A stretch of DNA of 14,441 bases from the NCBI GenBank assembly GCA_002686955.1, contig NYZA01000129.1, forward strand, positions 1-14,441, read 5' to 3'. This document shows positions 7,336 to 14,441 of this stretch, piece after piece. Below the pieces are notes generated by a model. That model saw nothing but the letters and a program-made list of their open reading frames with translations. It did no database searches and was not told the origin of the DNA. The translations under genes and the position numbers were made by a program. This DNA comes from Gemmatimonadota bacterium. GTDB lineage: Bacteria > GCA-2686955. Positions within the stretch are counted from its first letter, which is position 1. The number at the start of each line of letters is the position of its first letter.

Positions 7336-7881
7336 TCAACGGATCAGTCGACTCACCGCCCTGAATTCGTCCGATCCGGCCACTTTCAGACACTCGAAAG
7401 CCACACTCTCGATCGTCGTGATCGTAGCACCCGCCGCCTGAATCCTATGCATCGCGATCTCGCGGCTCTCCGGACGGCGTGAAGAGATGGCGTCGGCGAC
7501 GACTTGCACCTGAAACCCGCGATCGACGGCATCGACAGCGCTCTGAAGCACACAGACGTGTGACTCGATCCCCGCGATGACGAGCGTACTGCGATCGGCG
7601 GCGCGAAGAGTGTCGCGAACCCCCGCGTCGCCCATCGCGCTGAAGCTGAGCTTGGAGAGGACCGTTGCTCCCCCGAGCTTCTCCGCGAGAGCGGGCATGG
7701 TCGGCCCCAGGCCGCGGGGGTACTGCTCGGTGGCCACGATTGGCAGGCCGAGCGTCTTGGCGATCTCGATCAGGGTCTCGCATCGTCGGACCAGCTCTTC
7801 GGCTTCGTGCATGACCGGCACGAGTCGCTCCTGAACGTCGATGATCAGCAGTAGCGCGTCTTCGCGGCGAATCAGGGACAT
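7336..7881 (-). CDS. Isochorismatase-family cysteine hydrolase (ISOC/YcaC-like)
   Basis: A 181-residue cytosolic protein with the Rossmann-like isochorismatase fold, close to its family's usual length. The catalytic triad is visible: Asp15 in LLIIDVQE, Lys77 in LSKLSFSAM and Cys110 in GIESHVCVLQ. The TEQYPRGLGPTMPAL stretch (51-65) is typical of the ISOC1/ISOC2-like and YcaC-like branch rather than of nicotinamidase or true isochorismatase, so the physiological substrate is unknown. The ATG at 7881 was chosen because GGAG lies 7 nt upstream and MSLIRREDALLLIIDVQ begins the fold directly. The open frame continues much further upstream, but that part is the antisense shadow of the MEMO gene. 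It is divergent from that gene, with 55 bp between the starts, and convergent with the unknown gene. Confidence 0.93.
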   Translation of the reverse strand: MSLIRREDALLLIIDVQERLVPVMHEAEELVRRCETLIEIAKTLGLPIVATEQYPRGLGPTMPALAEKLGGATVLSKLSFSAMGDAGVRDTLRAADRSTLVIAGIESHVCVLQSAVDAVDRGFQVQVVADAISSRRPESREIAMHRIQAAGATITTIESVAFECLKVAGSDEFRAVSRLIR

Positions 7882-7936
7882 CGTCGAGCTCCGAATGAGA
7901 TTGCGGAAAAAGGGGGAGAGGTACGGAGAGCAGGAT

Positions 7937-9235
7937 ATGCTGGCGGAGGAGTACTTGGAAACACGACGACCGCCGCCTTTCCGGGCGATGACCGAGATGA
8001 TGATCGTGCCGCCAGTCTGCCCACGTTTGCGCCGCGCGGAGTTCATGCAAGAGGGTGGCGCATTGTCGCTTCGTGACCCCCTCGGCGGTTCGATCGTGTC
8101 ACTCGAGATCCACGAGGCCCTCGTTGCTTCCCAACTGGACGGCGAGCGCTCGGCCCGAGAGATCGCGCGCGTCGTCTCCGAGAGCCTTCCCGTCGAGGTG
8201 AGTGAGGCGCAGGTTCTCGATCTGGTCGGGCGGCTCTCTTCCGCCGGATTCCTCGACGACGCCCGGGGGCGCGAAGAGGAGCGTTCCGCCCGCGACGCGT
8301 TGATGAGCAACCCGATCAGATCCGCCGCCCACGCTGGTGCGGTGTACCCGGCGGACCAAGCGGCGTGTCGCGATTTCTTCGAGAGCATGCTCCAAGATCC
8401 GTCGCGCGGCTCGGGCGAGCCCCCGGCGCCTCCACTTGCGCTGATCTCTCCCCATATCGACTACGCCAGGGGGCGTAGCGTCTACGCGTCGCTCTGGTCC
8501 AGGGCGAAAGAGGCGGCGATCTCGGCGGATCGAGTTGTGATAATCGGAACGAGTCACGCGGGTGGTGAGCGCCCCTTGGTGCTCACACGGAAGGCGTTCG
8601 AGACCCCTCTCGGCCTGTTGCCGCTCGACACCGATCTGGTCGATGGTCTGATCGCCGAGTGTGGCGAGCCCTCGGTGGACGACGAGCTCATTCACCGCCT
8701 CGAGCACTCGATAGAGCTGCAACTTCCCTTTGTGCAACGGATCCTGGGGCAAGAAGAGGTCCCAATCGTGCCGATTCTCTGCGGCAGCATTCACTCAGCG
8801 GTGCATCAAGGGGACCGTCCCGAAGGCGAAGACACGATCCGCGAGGCGGCCGAGATCGCACGCACCGTGCTCGGTGCCGCCCCCGGACGAACCCTCTGGA
8901 TCGCGGGAGTGGATCTCGCCCACGTGGGAATGCACTTCGGAGATGGGCCGGAGCCTCTCTCCGACGACGATCTGGAGAAGGTGCGGGACAGAGACCGCGT
9001 GCTGCTCGACGGGGTCCTTCGGGGCGATTCCGAGCGGCTCACCGATCATCTGCTCGAAGATGGGGACGCCCGCAGAATCTGCGGGTATGCACCGATCTGG
9101 CTGCTTCTCCAGGCCACCGGCCACCCGAAGGGCGAGCTGGTCTCGTACGGCTGCGCGGTCGATCCCCGGCGCACCCAGGCCGTGAGCTTCGCCGGCGCCA
9201 TGCTCTACGAAAAGGGATCGACTACTTCAGAATGA
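7937..9235 (+). CDS. MEMO / AmmeMemoRadiSam system protein B with N-terminal PqqD-like domain
   Basis: A 432-residue cytosolic protein. Residues about 28-108 resemble PqqD-type small winged-helix domains (SLRDPLGGSIVSL, then LDGERSAREIARVV, then LVGRLSSAGFLDD). Residues about 127-430 form a MEMO domain, related to extradiol dioxygenases of the LigB type. AGAVYPAD (133-140) and EHSIELQLPF (from Glu256) are family marks. The residues matching the human MEMO1 metal ligands (His49, His81, Cys244) are present as His173 in SPHIDYARG, His207 in GTSHAGG and Cys382 in CGYAP; Asp326 and His329 in DLAHVG match MEMO1 Asp189/His192. In many prokaryotes the family sits beside AMMECR1 and a radical SAM protein; neither is in this window. 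The enzymatic role is unsettled in the family. ATG 7937 was chosen for a GGAG 8 nt upstream; ATG 7988 is an alternative. The 3' end overlaps the convergent gene by 14 bp. Confidence 0.9.
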   Translation: MLAEEYLETRRPPPFRAMTEMMIVPPVCPRLRRAEFMQEGGALSLRDPLGGSIVSLEIHEALVASQLDGERSAREIARVVSESLPVEVSEAQVLDLVGRLSSAGFLDDARGREEERSARDALMSNPIRSAAHAGAVYPADQAACRDFFESMLQDPSRGSGEPPAPPLALISPHIDYARGRSVYASLWSRAKEAAISADRVVIIGTSHAGGERPLVLTRKAFETPLGLLPLDTDLVDGLIAECGEPSVDDELIHRLEHSIELQLPFVQRILGQEEVPIVPILCGSIHSAVHQGDRPEGEDTIREAAEIARTVLGAAPGRTLWIAGVDLAHVGMHFGDGPEPLSDDDLEKVRDRDRVLLDGVLRGDSERLTDHLLEDGDARRICGYAPIWLLLQATGHPKGELVSYGCAVDPRRTQAVSFAGAMLYEKGSTTSE

Positions 9236-11099
9236 CCATCTTTCGCGTGGCCACGTTCTCACCGGCTTCGATCCTGTAGAAGTAGACTCCGGAGGGCAGG
9301 GGAGCTCCCGTGTCGGTCGTGCCGGACCAGGTGATCGAATGGCCCCCCGGCTGTTGATCCTGATCGACCAGAGTCGCGACCGATCGGCCCGCCAGATCGA
9401 AGACCGTCACACGGACCGGAATCGCTTCTTCGCCAGGCACGGAGCCGGAGGGCAAGTCGTAGCGGATCACCGTCCTCGGATTGAAGGGGTTCGGGAAATT
9501 GCCGTGCACCCGGAAGGACGCGGGGGTGTTGCCGGTGCTCACATCGTCGACCGAGCCGCTGGACGTCCTCACCTTTACCTTGACCCGCAGCATCATCTCG
9601 CCCACTTCGGGATCGTCGTCAACCGCCCACGCGCCCTCGGTCAGTCGCCATTTGGTGTCCGCGTGGTCGCCGGTGAAGTCGAATGCGATGCCGGGATTGT
9701 CGGCGGAGTCGCCGGTGACGAACGTGAAGCCAACGAAGAAAGTCCCCTCTTCGAAGACCAGGGTCGAATCGTCGAATTCAAACGACCACCAATCGTTGTC
9801 GACATCGTTCGCCACCGAATCGGCGCTGAAGAGCCGCGTCGAAGGAGAGGCTCCGACTCCGTCGTCGTCCCAAACACCCACATCGAAAAGGCCCTGTGTC
9901 GAGAAATAGCAGTGCGTCTTGTAGAGCACATAACTCGAGTCCGCGCCGGCCGGCGCCGAGAACCGTGCCGCCAAGCCGTCGCCCGTCTCGAAGAAGCCGA
10001 GGTCGAGCCAGAAGGGCTGTCCGTCATCGAGGATCAGAGTGATCGCCTCGGTGACCTCGAAGGCGATTGTGGCGGAGCGACCGGAGTTTTCTTCGACATC
10101 CGCCGCGCTCACCCAGTACCACACGTCGGTATCGAGCACTTGGGCGTCGATCGCGGCGGAGTAGTTGTCGCCGCCAACATTGGTCATCAGCACATCGATC
10201 GTGTCGGGAGTAGTCTCAGTGTAGTAGTGAAGGAAAACCGTGCTCGGGTCGACATCCGCACACACCCTCTCGACGAGAGCGTTGACGACGTAGTCCTCGT
10301 CGATGATCGGGGTGTCTTCCAGCTGGTCGACGGTGATCTCGGGGGGAATGAGGCAGAAGGGCGCGGTGTCGGCGATGCGCAAGTCGTCCATGAAGAAGCC
10401 TTCGCCACCGCCGAATTCATCGGCTCCGAAAAGCCACTTCAGTAGAATCGTGTCGCTCGGGTTGACATAACCGAGGGCGATGAGGTCGCGCGTCGAGACG
10501 GCGTTCCACACGAGCTCTCCCCCCGACGCGGTCTGAATTGGCCTGGGCAGGCCGCGAACGTGATACGAGGGGGTCGGACCGCAACCCAGTCCGGTCTGAT
10601 TGGTGCAGGTGTCGTGGCAATAGGCCCACTTTCCGGAAAGAGGAGTGCCGTTCCCGGAAACGATCTGGTCATCATAGGGCGGCTGAAGGCCGCCATCGGG
10701 CGGGTCGTCGACGATCTCCCAAACCGTTCCCCCGTCTGTCGAGAGCAGCAGGTGGATTCCGTCGAAATTCGTCGCCACCCCCTCGAAATCGGCCCACTGG
10801 ACCCAGCTAACATAGAGCGCCGAAAAGCCCATCGAGGAGAGATCGATCTCCGTGGTCGTGAGGGCCGCCAGGTGCTCTTCTGGGTACTCCGCCAGATCGT
10901 CGACTGGTGTTCCGACCCACACCGTGCCGCTATCGGCGGGTGCATTCGGCCCGTAGGCGTAGGTGGAATCTCTCTCGCCCCAGAGCTCGGCGCTGAAGAA
11001 CTGGTCCGGAATCCCCTCCTCGAAATCCCAGAACAGCTCCGCGGCCGGGGCGGGCGATGCGAGACCGACGATGATGATGGAAGATAACAAGCTCTTCAT
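9222..11099 (-). CDS. Secreted multidomain beta-sandwich protein with C-terminal sorting tail
   Basis: A 625-residue protein that I can describe by architecture but not by precise function. Residues 1-20 form a signal peptide ending APAA. Residues about 21-245 look like a MAM/immune-inhibitor-A-type jelly roll (LFWDFEEGIP at the start, GEGFFMDDLRIAD at the end) with a cysteine cluster YCHDTC...GLGC at 160-173. Residues about 250-355 resemble an Ig/Fn3-like domain (VWYWVSAADVEEN). Residues about 357-510 form another all-beta Asp-rich unit (VGVWDDDG, FFVGFTF). NPFNP at 537-541 starts the FlgD-Ig/sorting tail, which ends SGVYFYRI...KMVILK. No catalytic motif is seen, so a binding, adhesion or surface-layer role is likely. 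ATG 11099 was chosen over an in-frame start at 11120 because GGAG lies 5 nt upstream and the signal peptide starts there. The stop lies inside the convergent MEMO gene. Confidence 0.85.
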   Translation of the reverse strand: MKSLLSSIIIVGLASPAPAAELFWDFEEGIPDQFFSAELWGERDSTYAYGPNAPADSGTVWVGTPVDDLAEYPEEHLAALTTTEIDLSSMGFSALYVSWVQWADFEGVATNFDGIHLLLSTDGGTVWEIVDDPPDGGLQPPYDDQIVSGNGTPLSGKWAYCHDTCTNQTGLGCGPTPSYHVRGLPRPIQTASGGELVWNAVSTRDLIALGYVNPSDTILLKWLFGADEFGGGEGFFMDDLRIADTAPFCLIPPEITVDQLEDTPIIDEDYVVNALVERVCADVDPSTVFLHYYTETTPDTIDVLMTNVGGDNYSAAIDAQVLDTDVWYWVSAADVEENSGRSATIAFEVTEAITLILDDGQPFWLDLGFFETGDGLAARFSAPAGADSSYVLYKTHCYFSTQGLFDVGVWDDDGVGASPSTRLFSADSVANDVDNDWWSFEFDDSTLVFEEGTFFVGFTFVTGDSADNPGIAFDFTGDHADTKWRLTEGAWAVDDDPEVGEMMLRVKVKVRTSSGSVDDVSTGNTPASFRVHGNFPNPFNPRTVIRYDLPSGSVPGEEAIPVRVTVFDLAGRSVATLVDQDQQPGGHSITWSGTTDTGAPLPSGVYFYRIEAGENVATRKMVILK

Positions 11100-11202
11100 T
11101 GAGTCTCCGGAGTCTCCCAATTCGGCGAGAAGGGGGAATGAGCAAAAAGCGCTCTACTATCCACCATCCTAGTCCCTGCTCTTCCTCGGGAGCAACAGGC
11201 TC
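11100..11202 (-). other. Gap between the membrane-protein gene and the secreted-protein gene
   Basis: About 100 bp separate the two minus-strand genes. A small hairpin lies at its right end (GGAGC-AACAG-GCTCC, 11189-11203), overlapping the last base of the membrane-protein stop. No T-run follows it in the minus direction. GGAG, 5 nt before the ATG at 11099, is the ribosome site of the secreted-protein gene. The spacing allows either read-through or a separate promoter; I see no clear promoter. Confidence 0.4.
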
Positions 11203-11206
11203 CTAG
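11192..11206 (+). repeat. 15-bp direct repeat, copy 2
   Basis: This is the second exact copy of the 15-mer at 83-97, on the same strand. It covers the stop codon of the membrane-protein gene and most of the small hairpin at 11189-11203, so part of its sequence is coding on the minus strand. Confidence 0.4.
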
Positions 11207-12891
11207 ATCGCGTCTGCTTCCATGGTCTCGAATCTCTCTTCGAGAAGGGCACGAATCGATGAGTTCATTCGCAGCACTCGGTATGTTGTTCCCTCGTAAA
11301 CCAACGCCTCCGATCCCTCCCTCTCGAACAGGGTCGAGAGCTCCTGATCGTGCCGCACCAGGAGGTACCCGAAGACCCCATGCGAGACTTGGTTTCGCAG
11401 AAGCCCGGTCTGTGAACCAGCGCTCTCGGAGTGGGCCCAGGAATGCTGCTTGGGCAAGGCCGGATTCAATCCCAGCTCCTTCAACACGAGCCGTCGCTGT
11501 GGGTAGTGGTCCGTGAGCGCCCAATGCCCGCAGAACACCCGAAATCCCGCCAGACCGGGCAGCAGGGAGCCGGTTGTGGAATCGGTCAATACCACCGGCG
11601 TGTTGGAATCGGAATGTTTGCGAATCTCCGCCTGCGCCCGCAGCAGATCGGCGGAAACCCGCCTGGGCGTCGTCAAGAACGAGCGGTGGGCCAAGGCGGG
11701 CGACCCCAGGGAGAGCAATCCAACTCCCGCGACGGCCACAGCGGCGGATCTCTTCCCGCGAATCGAGAGATGAAGCCTCTCCAGCCCGGCTCCTCCGACG
11801 ATGGCGAGGGGGATGGTGCAGCCACCACACAGCTTTGTCATACCAGACGAAAGAACGAGCAGGAGAAGGGCGCTGAGAAGCGACCAGACAACCAAAAACG
11901 ATGTTGGCTGGGTCAGGGACCGGGTTTCGGGTTCGAGCATCCCGTACGCGGCAAAAGACCACAGAAGGAGGAACCCCGCACACCAACTCCGCCCCCCTTG
12001 CAAGTCGATCGATTGGCTGGCGAAGCCTTCCCAGATCGGTTGCGTCGATACCCAGAAACTGTAGCCCAAAGCCGGCAGCAGACCGAGAGCCAGACAAGTC
12101 AAGACTTCGCCTCGCCTGCTCCGAAGCTCCTTGGGCAGATCGAAAAGGAATGACAGTAGAAACACCCCGCAGTATGACGCAAAGAGGAGTATCGGTTCGT
12201 ACGGTCTGGAGCTCGCAAGCGCCAGCGCGATTGTTGCGAGACCCGCCTTCTCTTTGAGCGGGAAAGCATGGCCGGGGCGGTCGTATCTCACGATGTGTGA
12301 AATGAGCGCGGCAAGAAGTGCGATCGCCATCGCGTGGTACGGGTAGATCGTGAACGAGATCGCCGGGTAGAGATCGTAGTAGGAAAGATCCGGTCCCAGG
12401 CTCCGGGCGCCGAGGAATCCAAGCCATTCCATCTTGCCCAGTGCATAACGCAGCCAAGAAACGCCGCCACCTCCCAGCGCGAAACAGAGCACGGCAAAAG
12501 ACGTCGGTTTGCTCAGCTGAAGGAAACTACAGATTTGCCCTATGCTGATCACGAAAACGGGTATGCACAGCAATGCCACGATGTTCATGATCACAATTGG
12601 ATCTGTGCTCGACAGCTTCGCCACTTGGCCCACCATTAGGAAAAACGGATTGAACAACAATGGCCTGTGTGGGGTTGTCGTATACAGATCGCTGAAGACC
12701 GAAGCCCCGAACTTGGCCTGTTGCGACCAAGACGCGTACGACAGATTGTCGGCTGGATTGAATACGACGCCATAGCCCACTTCCGCATCATGATCTATTG
12801 GCGAGGGTATGCCCCAGCCTGAGAAGAAGGTATGGAAACAGATGCTCGTGGCAAGCAGGGTCACGCTGACCAAAGTGAAAGAGCGACTCAT
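11203..12891 (-). CDS. Polytopic membrane protein, GT-C glycosyltransferase-like
   Basis: A 562-residue integral inner-membrane protein with roughly 10-12 hydrophobic spans, among them about 5-25, 98-122, 130-148, 176-202, 232-251, 262-282, 301-318, 330-349, 357-372 and 382-400. The first loop holds an acidic SPIDHDAEVGYG stretch (30-41), the place where GT-C enzymes carry their catalytic acidic residue. A soluble C-terminal part (about 405-562) includes VLTDSTTGSLLPGLAGFRVFCGHWALTDHY-type sequence, a pattern I associate with uncharacterised membrane glycosyltransferase-like proteins. That points to transfer of a sugar from a lipid-linked donor, but no donor or acceptor can be named. ATG 12891 was chosen: it lies 16 bp after the M1 peptidase stop, and the hydrophobic start follows directly. 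A start at 12966 would overlap the upstream gene by 59 bp. The two genes are probably co-transcribed. Confidence 0.7.
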   Translation of the reverse strand: MSRSFTLVSVTLLATSICFHTFFSGWGIPSPIDHDAEVGYGVVFNPADNLSYASWSQQAKFGASVFSDLYTTTPHRPLLFNPFFLMVGQVAKLSSTDPIVIMNIVALLCIPVFVISIGQICSFLQLSKPTSFAVLCFALGGGGVSWLRYALGKMEWLGFLGARSLGPDLSYYDLYPAISFTIYPYHAMAIALLAALISHIVRYDRPGHAFPLKEKAGLATIALALASSRPYEPILLFASYCGVFLLSFLFDLPKELRSRRGEVLTCLALGLLPALGYSFWVSTQPIWEGFASQSIDLQGGRSWCAGFLLLWSFAAYGMLEPETRSLTQPTSFLVVWSLLSALLLLVLSSGMTKLCGGCTIPLAIVGGAGLERLHLSIRGKRSAAVAVAGVGLLSLGSPALAHRSFLTTPRRVSADLLRAQAEIRKHSDSNTPVVLTDSTTGSLLPGLAGFRVFCGHWALTDHYPQRRLVLKELGLNPALPKQHSWAHSESAGSQTGLLRNQVSHGVFGYLLVRHDQELSTLFEREGSEALVYEGTTYRVLRMNSSIRALLEERFETMEADAI

Positions 12892-12907
12892 CGACCAAGT
12901 TTCCAAT

Positions 12908-14441
12908 CTACCGCAGCAGCACAATTGTCGTCCGCGAACGACCGTTCGCGGTGTCGAGTCGCACATGGTATACGCCGGTCGCCGCCGGCCGGCCGCGCTC
13001 GTTGCGGCCGTCCCAGCGAACGAGATGGCGGCCCGCGCCCAGGCGGCCGTCGAAGAGCGTCGCGACGAGCGCTCCCCGCGTGTCGTACACAGCGAGTCGA
13101 AGCGATTGCGCTTTTGTTAGATCGAGCGGGAGAGCCACCCTCGGGTTGAAGGGGTTGGGGCTCGGCGCGCCGAGCAGTGCCACAAGCTCTTTCGGGTCAC
13201 TTTCAGCCCCCCCAATGCCCGTCCATGGTTGCTGCTCAGCGTCGCAGAGCATCCACAGATCGGGATCGAAGCGGAGCGAATCGAGCGCCCCGGGCAGAGC
13301 GAAATCGATCTCTACGACCGGTTCCGCCGGCACTTCGATCCGAAGCTCGTCGCTTCCCCAGGCGCCGTGGGCGGTGAAGGGCAGGGGCATGTGGAAAAGC
13401 GGCGCCTCGCTCTGCTCGACCCGAAGTGCGAATCGCCCCGGCTCAGTCTCTCTCCAGGACCACAGGTAGCTAGGCTTCCCGGCAGCGTAGATCCACTGAT
13501 CGAAGAACCACTGCAGATCGGTTCCGGCGGCCGCCTCGCAATGGGCCTGAAAGGAATCGGTCGTGGCGTGACCGTATCGGCCGGCATCGACATGGGCGGC
13601 GATCGCATCGGCGAAGGCCGGCTCGCCGATTACGTAGCGGAGCATGTGAAGCACCAGGGCCGCCTTCTCGTACTCTATCGATGAGTAGATCCGCGCCAAA
13701 GGAGGGTCGAAGATCGGAGTCGAATCCCAGAGGGGGCCGTCTCTTCTTCGAAACTCAAGCAGCCGATCTCTAAAAGCGTCGTCGCCGTAATAGTGTTTCG
13801 AAAACAAAGCGTCCCAATAGGTTGCGAAGCCTTCGTTGAGCCACACACTTCGAAAATCTTCCGGCGTGACCAGATCTCCGAACCACATATGCGCCGCCTC
13901 GTGAGCAACGACATCTTCGTAGGCGCGCGTACCGGTGATCAGCGGCGAACCGATCGTGACGCAGCTCTGATCCTCCATCGCGCCACCAAGCCCCGGAACC
14001 TCGGAATAACCGTATTTGTCAAAGGGGTATGGCTCGCTGGTGTCTATTGCGAAAAAACGCAACATCTCGCCGACATGTTCGAAATCGAATCGGGCCTTGG
14101 TAGTGTCTTCTGGAAACACTTCGTGATGGATCGGCACATCGATGCCATCAACCTCGACCGTGTCGAGGAGTGTTGCGTACGGTCCGATCGTCACCGAGAT
14201 CAGATAGGTGGCGATCGCATTCGACTCCTCCCAAACCCAGGTTCGCACGCCGCCCTGGGGCGGAGTGACGCCTACGAGGGCCCCGTTGGCGTACACATGA
14301 TGGTCCTCACGCGCGCGAACGGTGATACGAGAGGTGGCCTTGTCCCCCGGTAGATCCCACGAGGGAAACCAGTGACGGGCGTCGTACGGTGCGTTGTAGG
14401 TGTAGAGCGTCGGCTCGCCCCCATGAGTCTTGAAGTAGAAG
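12908..14441 (-). CDS. M1-family zinc aminopeptidase with C-terminal sorting tail (5' end off window)
   Basis: The frame is open through the right edge, so the N-terminus and any signal peptide lie outside. The first visible residues (YNAPYDARHWFPSWDLP, about 14348-14398) are the classic M1 N-terminal beta-domain signature. The substrate-binding motif appears as GGAMEDQ (about 13967-13987) in place of GxMEN. The zinc site is HEAAH (13889-13903), followed after exactly 18 residues by Glu in NEGFATY (Glu codon 13832-13834), as expected for M1. YEKAALVLHML (around 13650-13680) holds the likely catalytic Tyr. The last about 85 residues, from NPFNP near 13150, form the same tail as the other two exported proteins, so surface attachment or secretion is likely. 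A start codon-like GTG at 14296 is internal, because family homology continues upstream of it. The membrane-protein gene follows after 16 bp. Confidence 0.92.
   Translation of the reverse strand, partial: FYFKTHGGEPTLYTYNAPYDARHWFPSWDLPGDKATSRITVRAREDHHVYANGALVGVTPPQGGVRTWVWEESNAIATYLISVTIGPYATLLDTVEVDGIDVPIHHEVFPEDTTKARFDFEHVGEMLRFFAIDTSEPYPFDKYGYSEVPGLGGAMEDQSCVTIGSPLITGTRAYEDVVAHEAAHMWFGDLVTPEDFRSVWLNEGFATYWDALFSKHYYGDDAFRDRLLEFRRRDGPLWDSTPIFDPPLARIYSSIEYEKAALVLHMLRYVIGEPAFADAIAAHVDAGRYGHATTDSFQAHCEAAAGTDLQWFFDQWIYAAGKPSYLWSWRETEPGRFALRVEQSEAPLFHMPLPFTAHGAWGSDELRIEVPAEPVVEIDFALPGALDSLRFDPDLWMLCDAEQQPWTGIGGAESDPKELVALLGAPSPNPFNPRVALPLDLTKAQSLRLAVYDTRGALVATLFDGRLGAGRHLVRWDGRNERGRPAATGVYHVRLDTANGRSRTTIVLLR

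Noticed and set aside
7323-7364. 13-codon frame starting at the ATGA overlap with the unknown gene's stop
   Set aside because: Too short, runs into the convergent gene, and has no supporting signal beyond the overlap.
7336-8388. Full-length 350-codon minus-strand frame around the isochorismatase-like gene
   Set aside because: The part upstream of 7881 is Ser/Arg-rich, lies antisense to the MEMO gene, and precedes a well-placed start with its own ribosome site.
9339-10445. 368-codon plus-strand frame opposite the secreted beta-sandwich gene
   Set aside because: The minus-strand product has a signal peptide and sorting tail, while this frame shows only Arg/His/Val-rich shadow sequence.
11096-12457. 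453-codon minus-strand frame overlapping the membrane-protein gene
   Set aside because: The competing frame has clear transmembrane spans and a sensible start next to the M1 gene; this one is Arg/Pro-rich without structure.
12892-12966. Upstream start at 12966 for the membrane protein
   Set aside because: It would overlap the M1 peptidase sorting tail by 59 bp and add a Cys/Arg-rich leader; ATG 12891 fits the gene spacing.
1-14441. CRISPR array, tRNA/rRNA, insertion sequence, toxin-antitoxin or phage genes
   Set aside because: No regular repeat-spacer pattern, tRNA arm, transposase or integrase motif, or small paired genes of that kind were seen on either strand.

Overview
The window is GC-rich (about 60% by eye) bacterial DNA with strong G/C third-codon bias. 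Three of its eight genes encode exported proteins that end in the same kind of C-terminal module: an NPFNP motif, an 'YDxxGR / FDxxGR' strand, a WDGR-like strand, and a final 'SGVYxYR...K/R' strand. This FlgD-Ig-like / type IX-style sorting tail, together with the GC content, suggests a deep-branching FCB-group lineage such as Candidatus Eisenbacteria, Krumholzibacteriota or Latescibacterota. The assignment is an inference from protein style only; no rRNA or ribosomal protein marker is present.

Layout, left to right. Bases 1-374 hold no gene that I can support, only short open frames. A plus-strand gene at 375-3665 encodes a large secreted thermolysin/fungalysin-like zinc metallopeptidase. 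A gene-free stretch (3666-4184) follows, with a perfect 14-bp palindrome and two hairpins. Next comes a plus-strand cluster: an RpoD/SigA-type sigma factor with a TTG start (4185-5561), a diverged DUF2064-type GT-A glycosyltransferase (5601-6317), and an unrecognised 316-residue protein whose 5' end carries a nine-C run (6376-7326). A minus-strand isochorismatase-fold hydrolase (7336-7881) faces this cluster and is divergent, 55 bp apart, from a plus-strand MEMO/AmmeMemoRadiSam-B protein with a PqqD-like N-terminal domain (7937-9235).

The rest is on the minus strand. A secreted multidomain beta-sandwich protein (9222-11099) overlaps the MEMO gene tail-to-tail by 14 bp. A polytopic membrane protein resembling GT-C glycosyltransferases (11203-12891) lies 16 bp downstream of an M1-family aminopeptidase (12908 to the right edge, 5' end cut off). 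The M1 peptidase also ends in the sorting tail.

How the genes fit together: the flanks form an envelope/secretion theme (two zinc peptidases and one adhesive-looking protein with shared tails, plus one membrane enzyme). The centre is a housekeeping and small-enzyme block. I found no mobile element, CRISPR array, tRNA, rRNA or clear defence system. The least ordinary items are the PqqD-MEMO fusion standing without its usual partners, the unknown gene with the poly-C tract, and the structured 3' region after the first peptidase.
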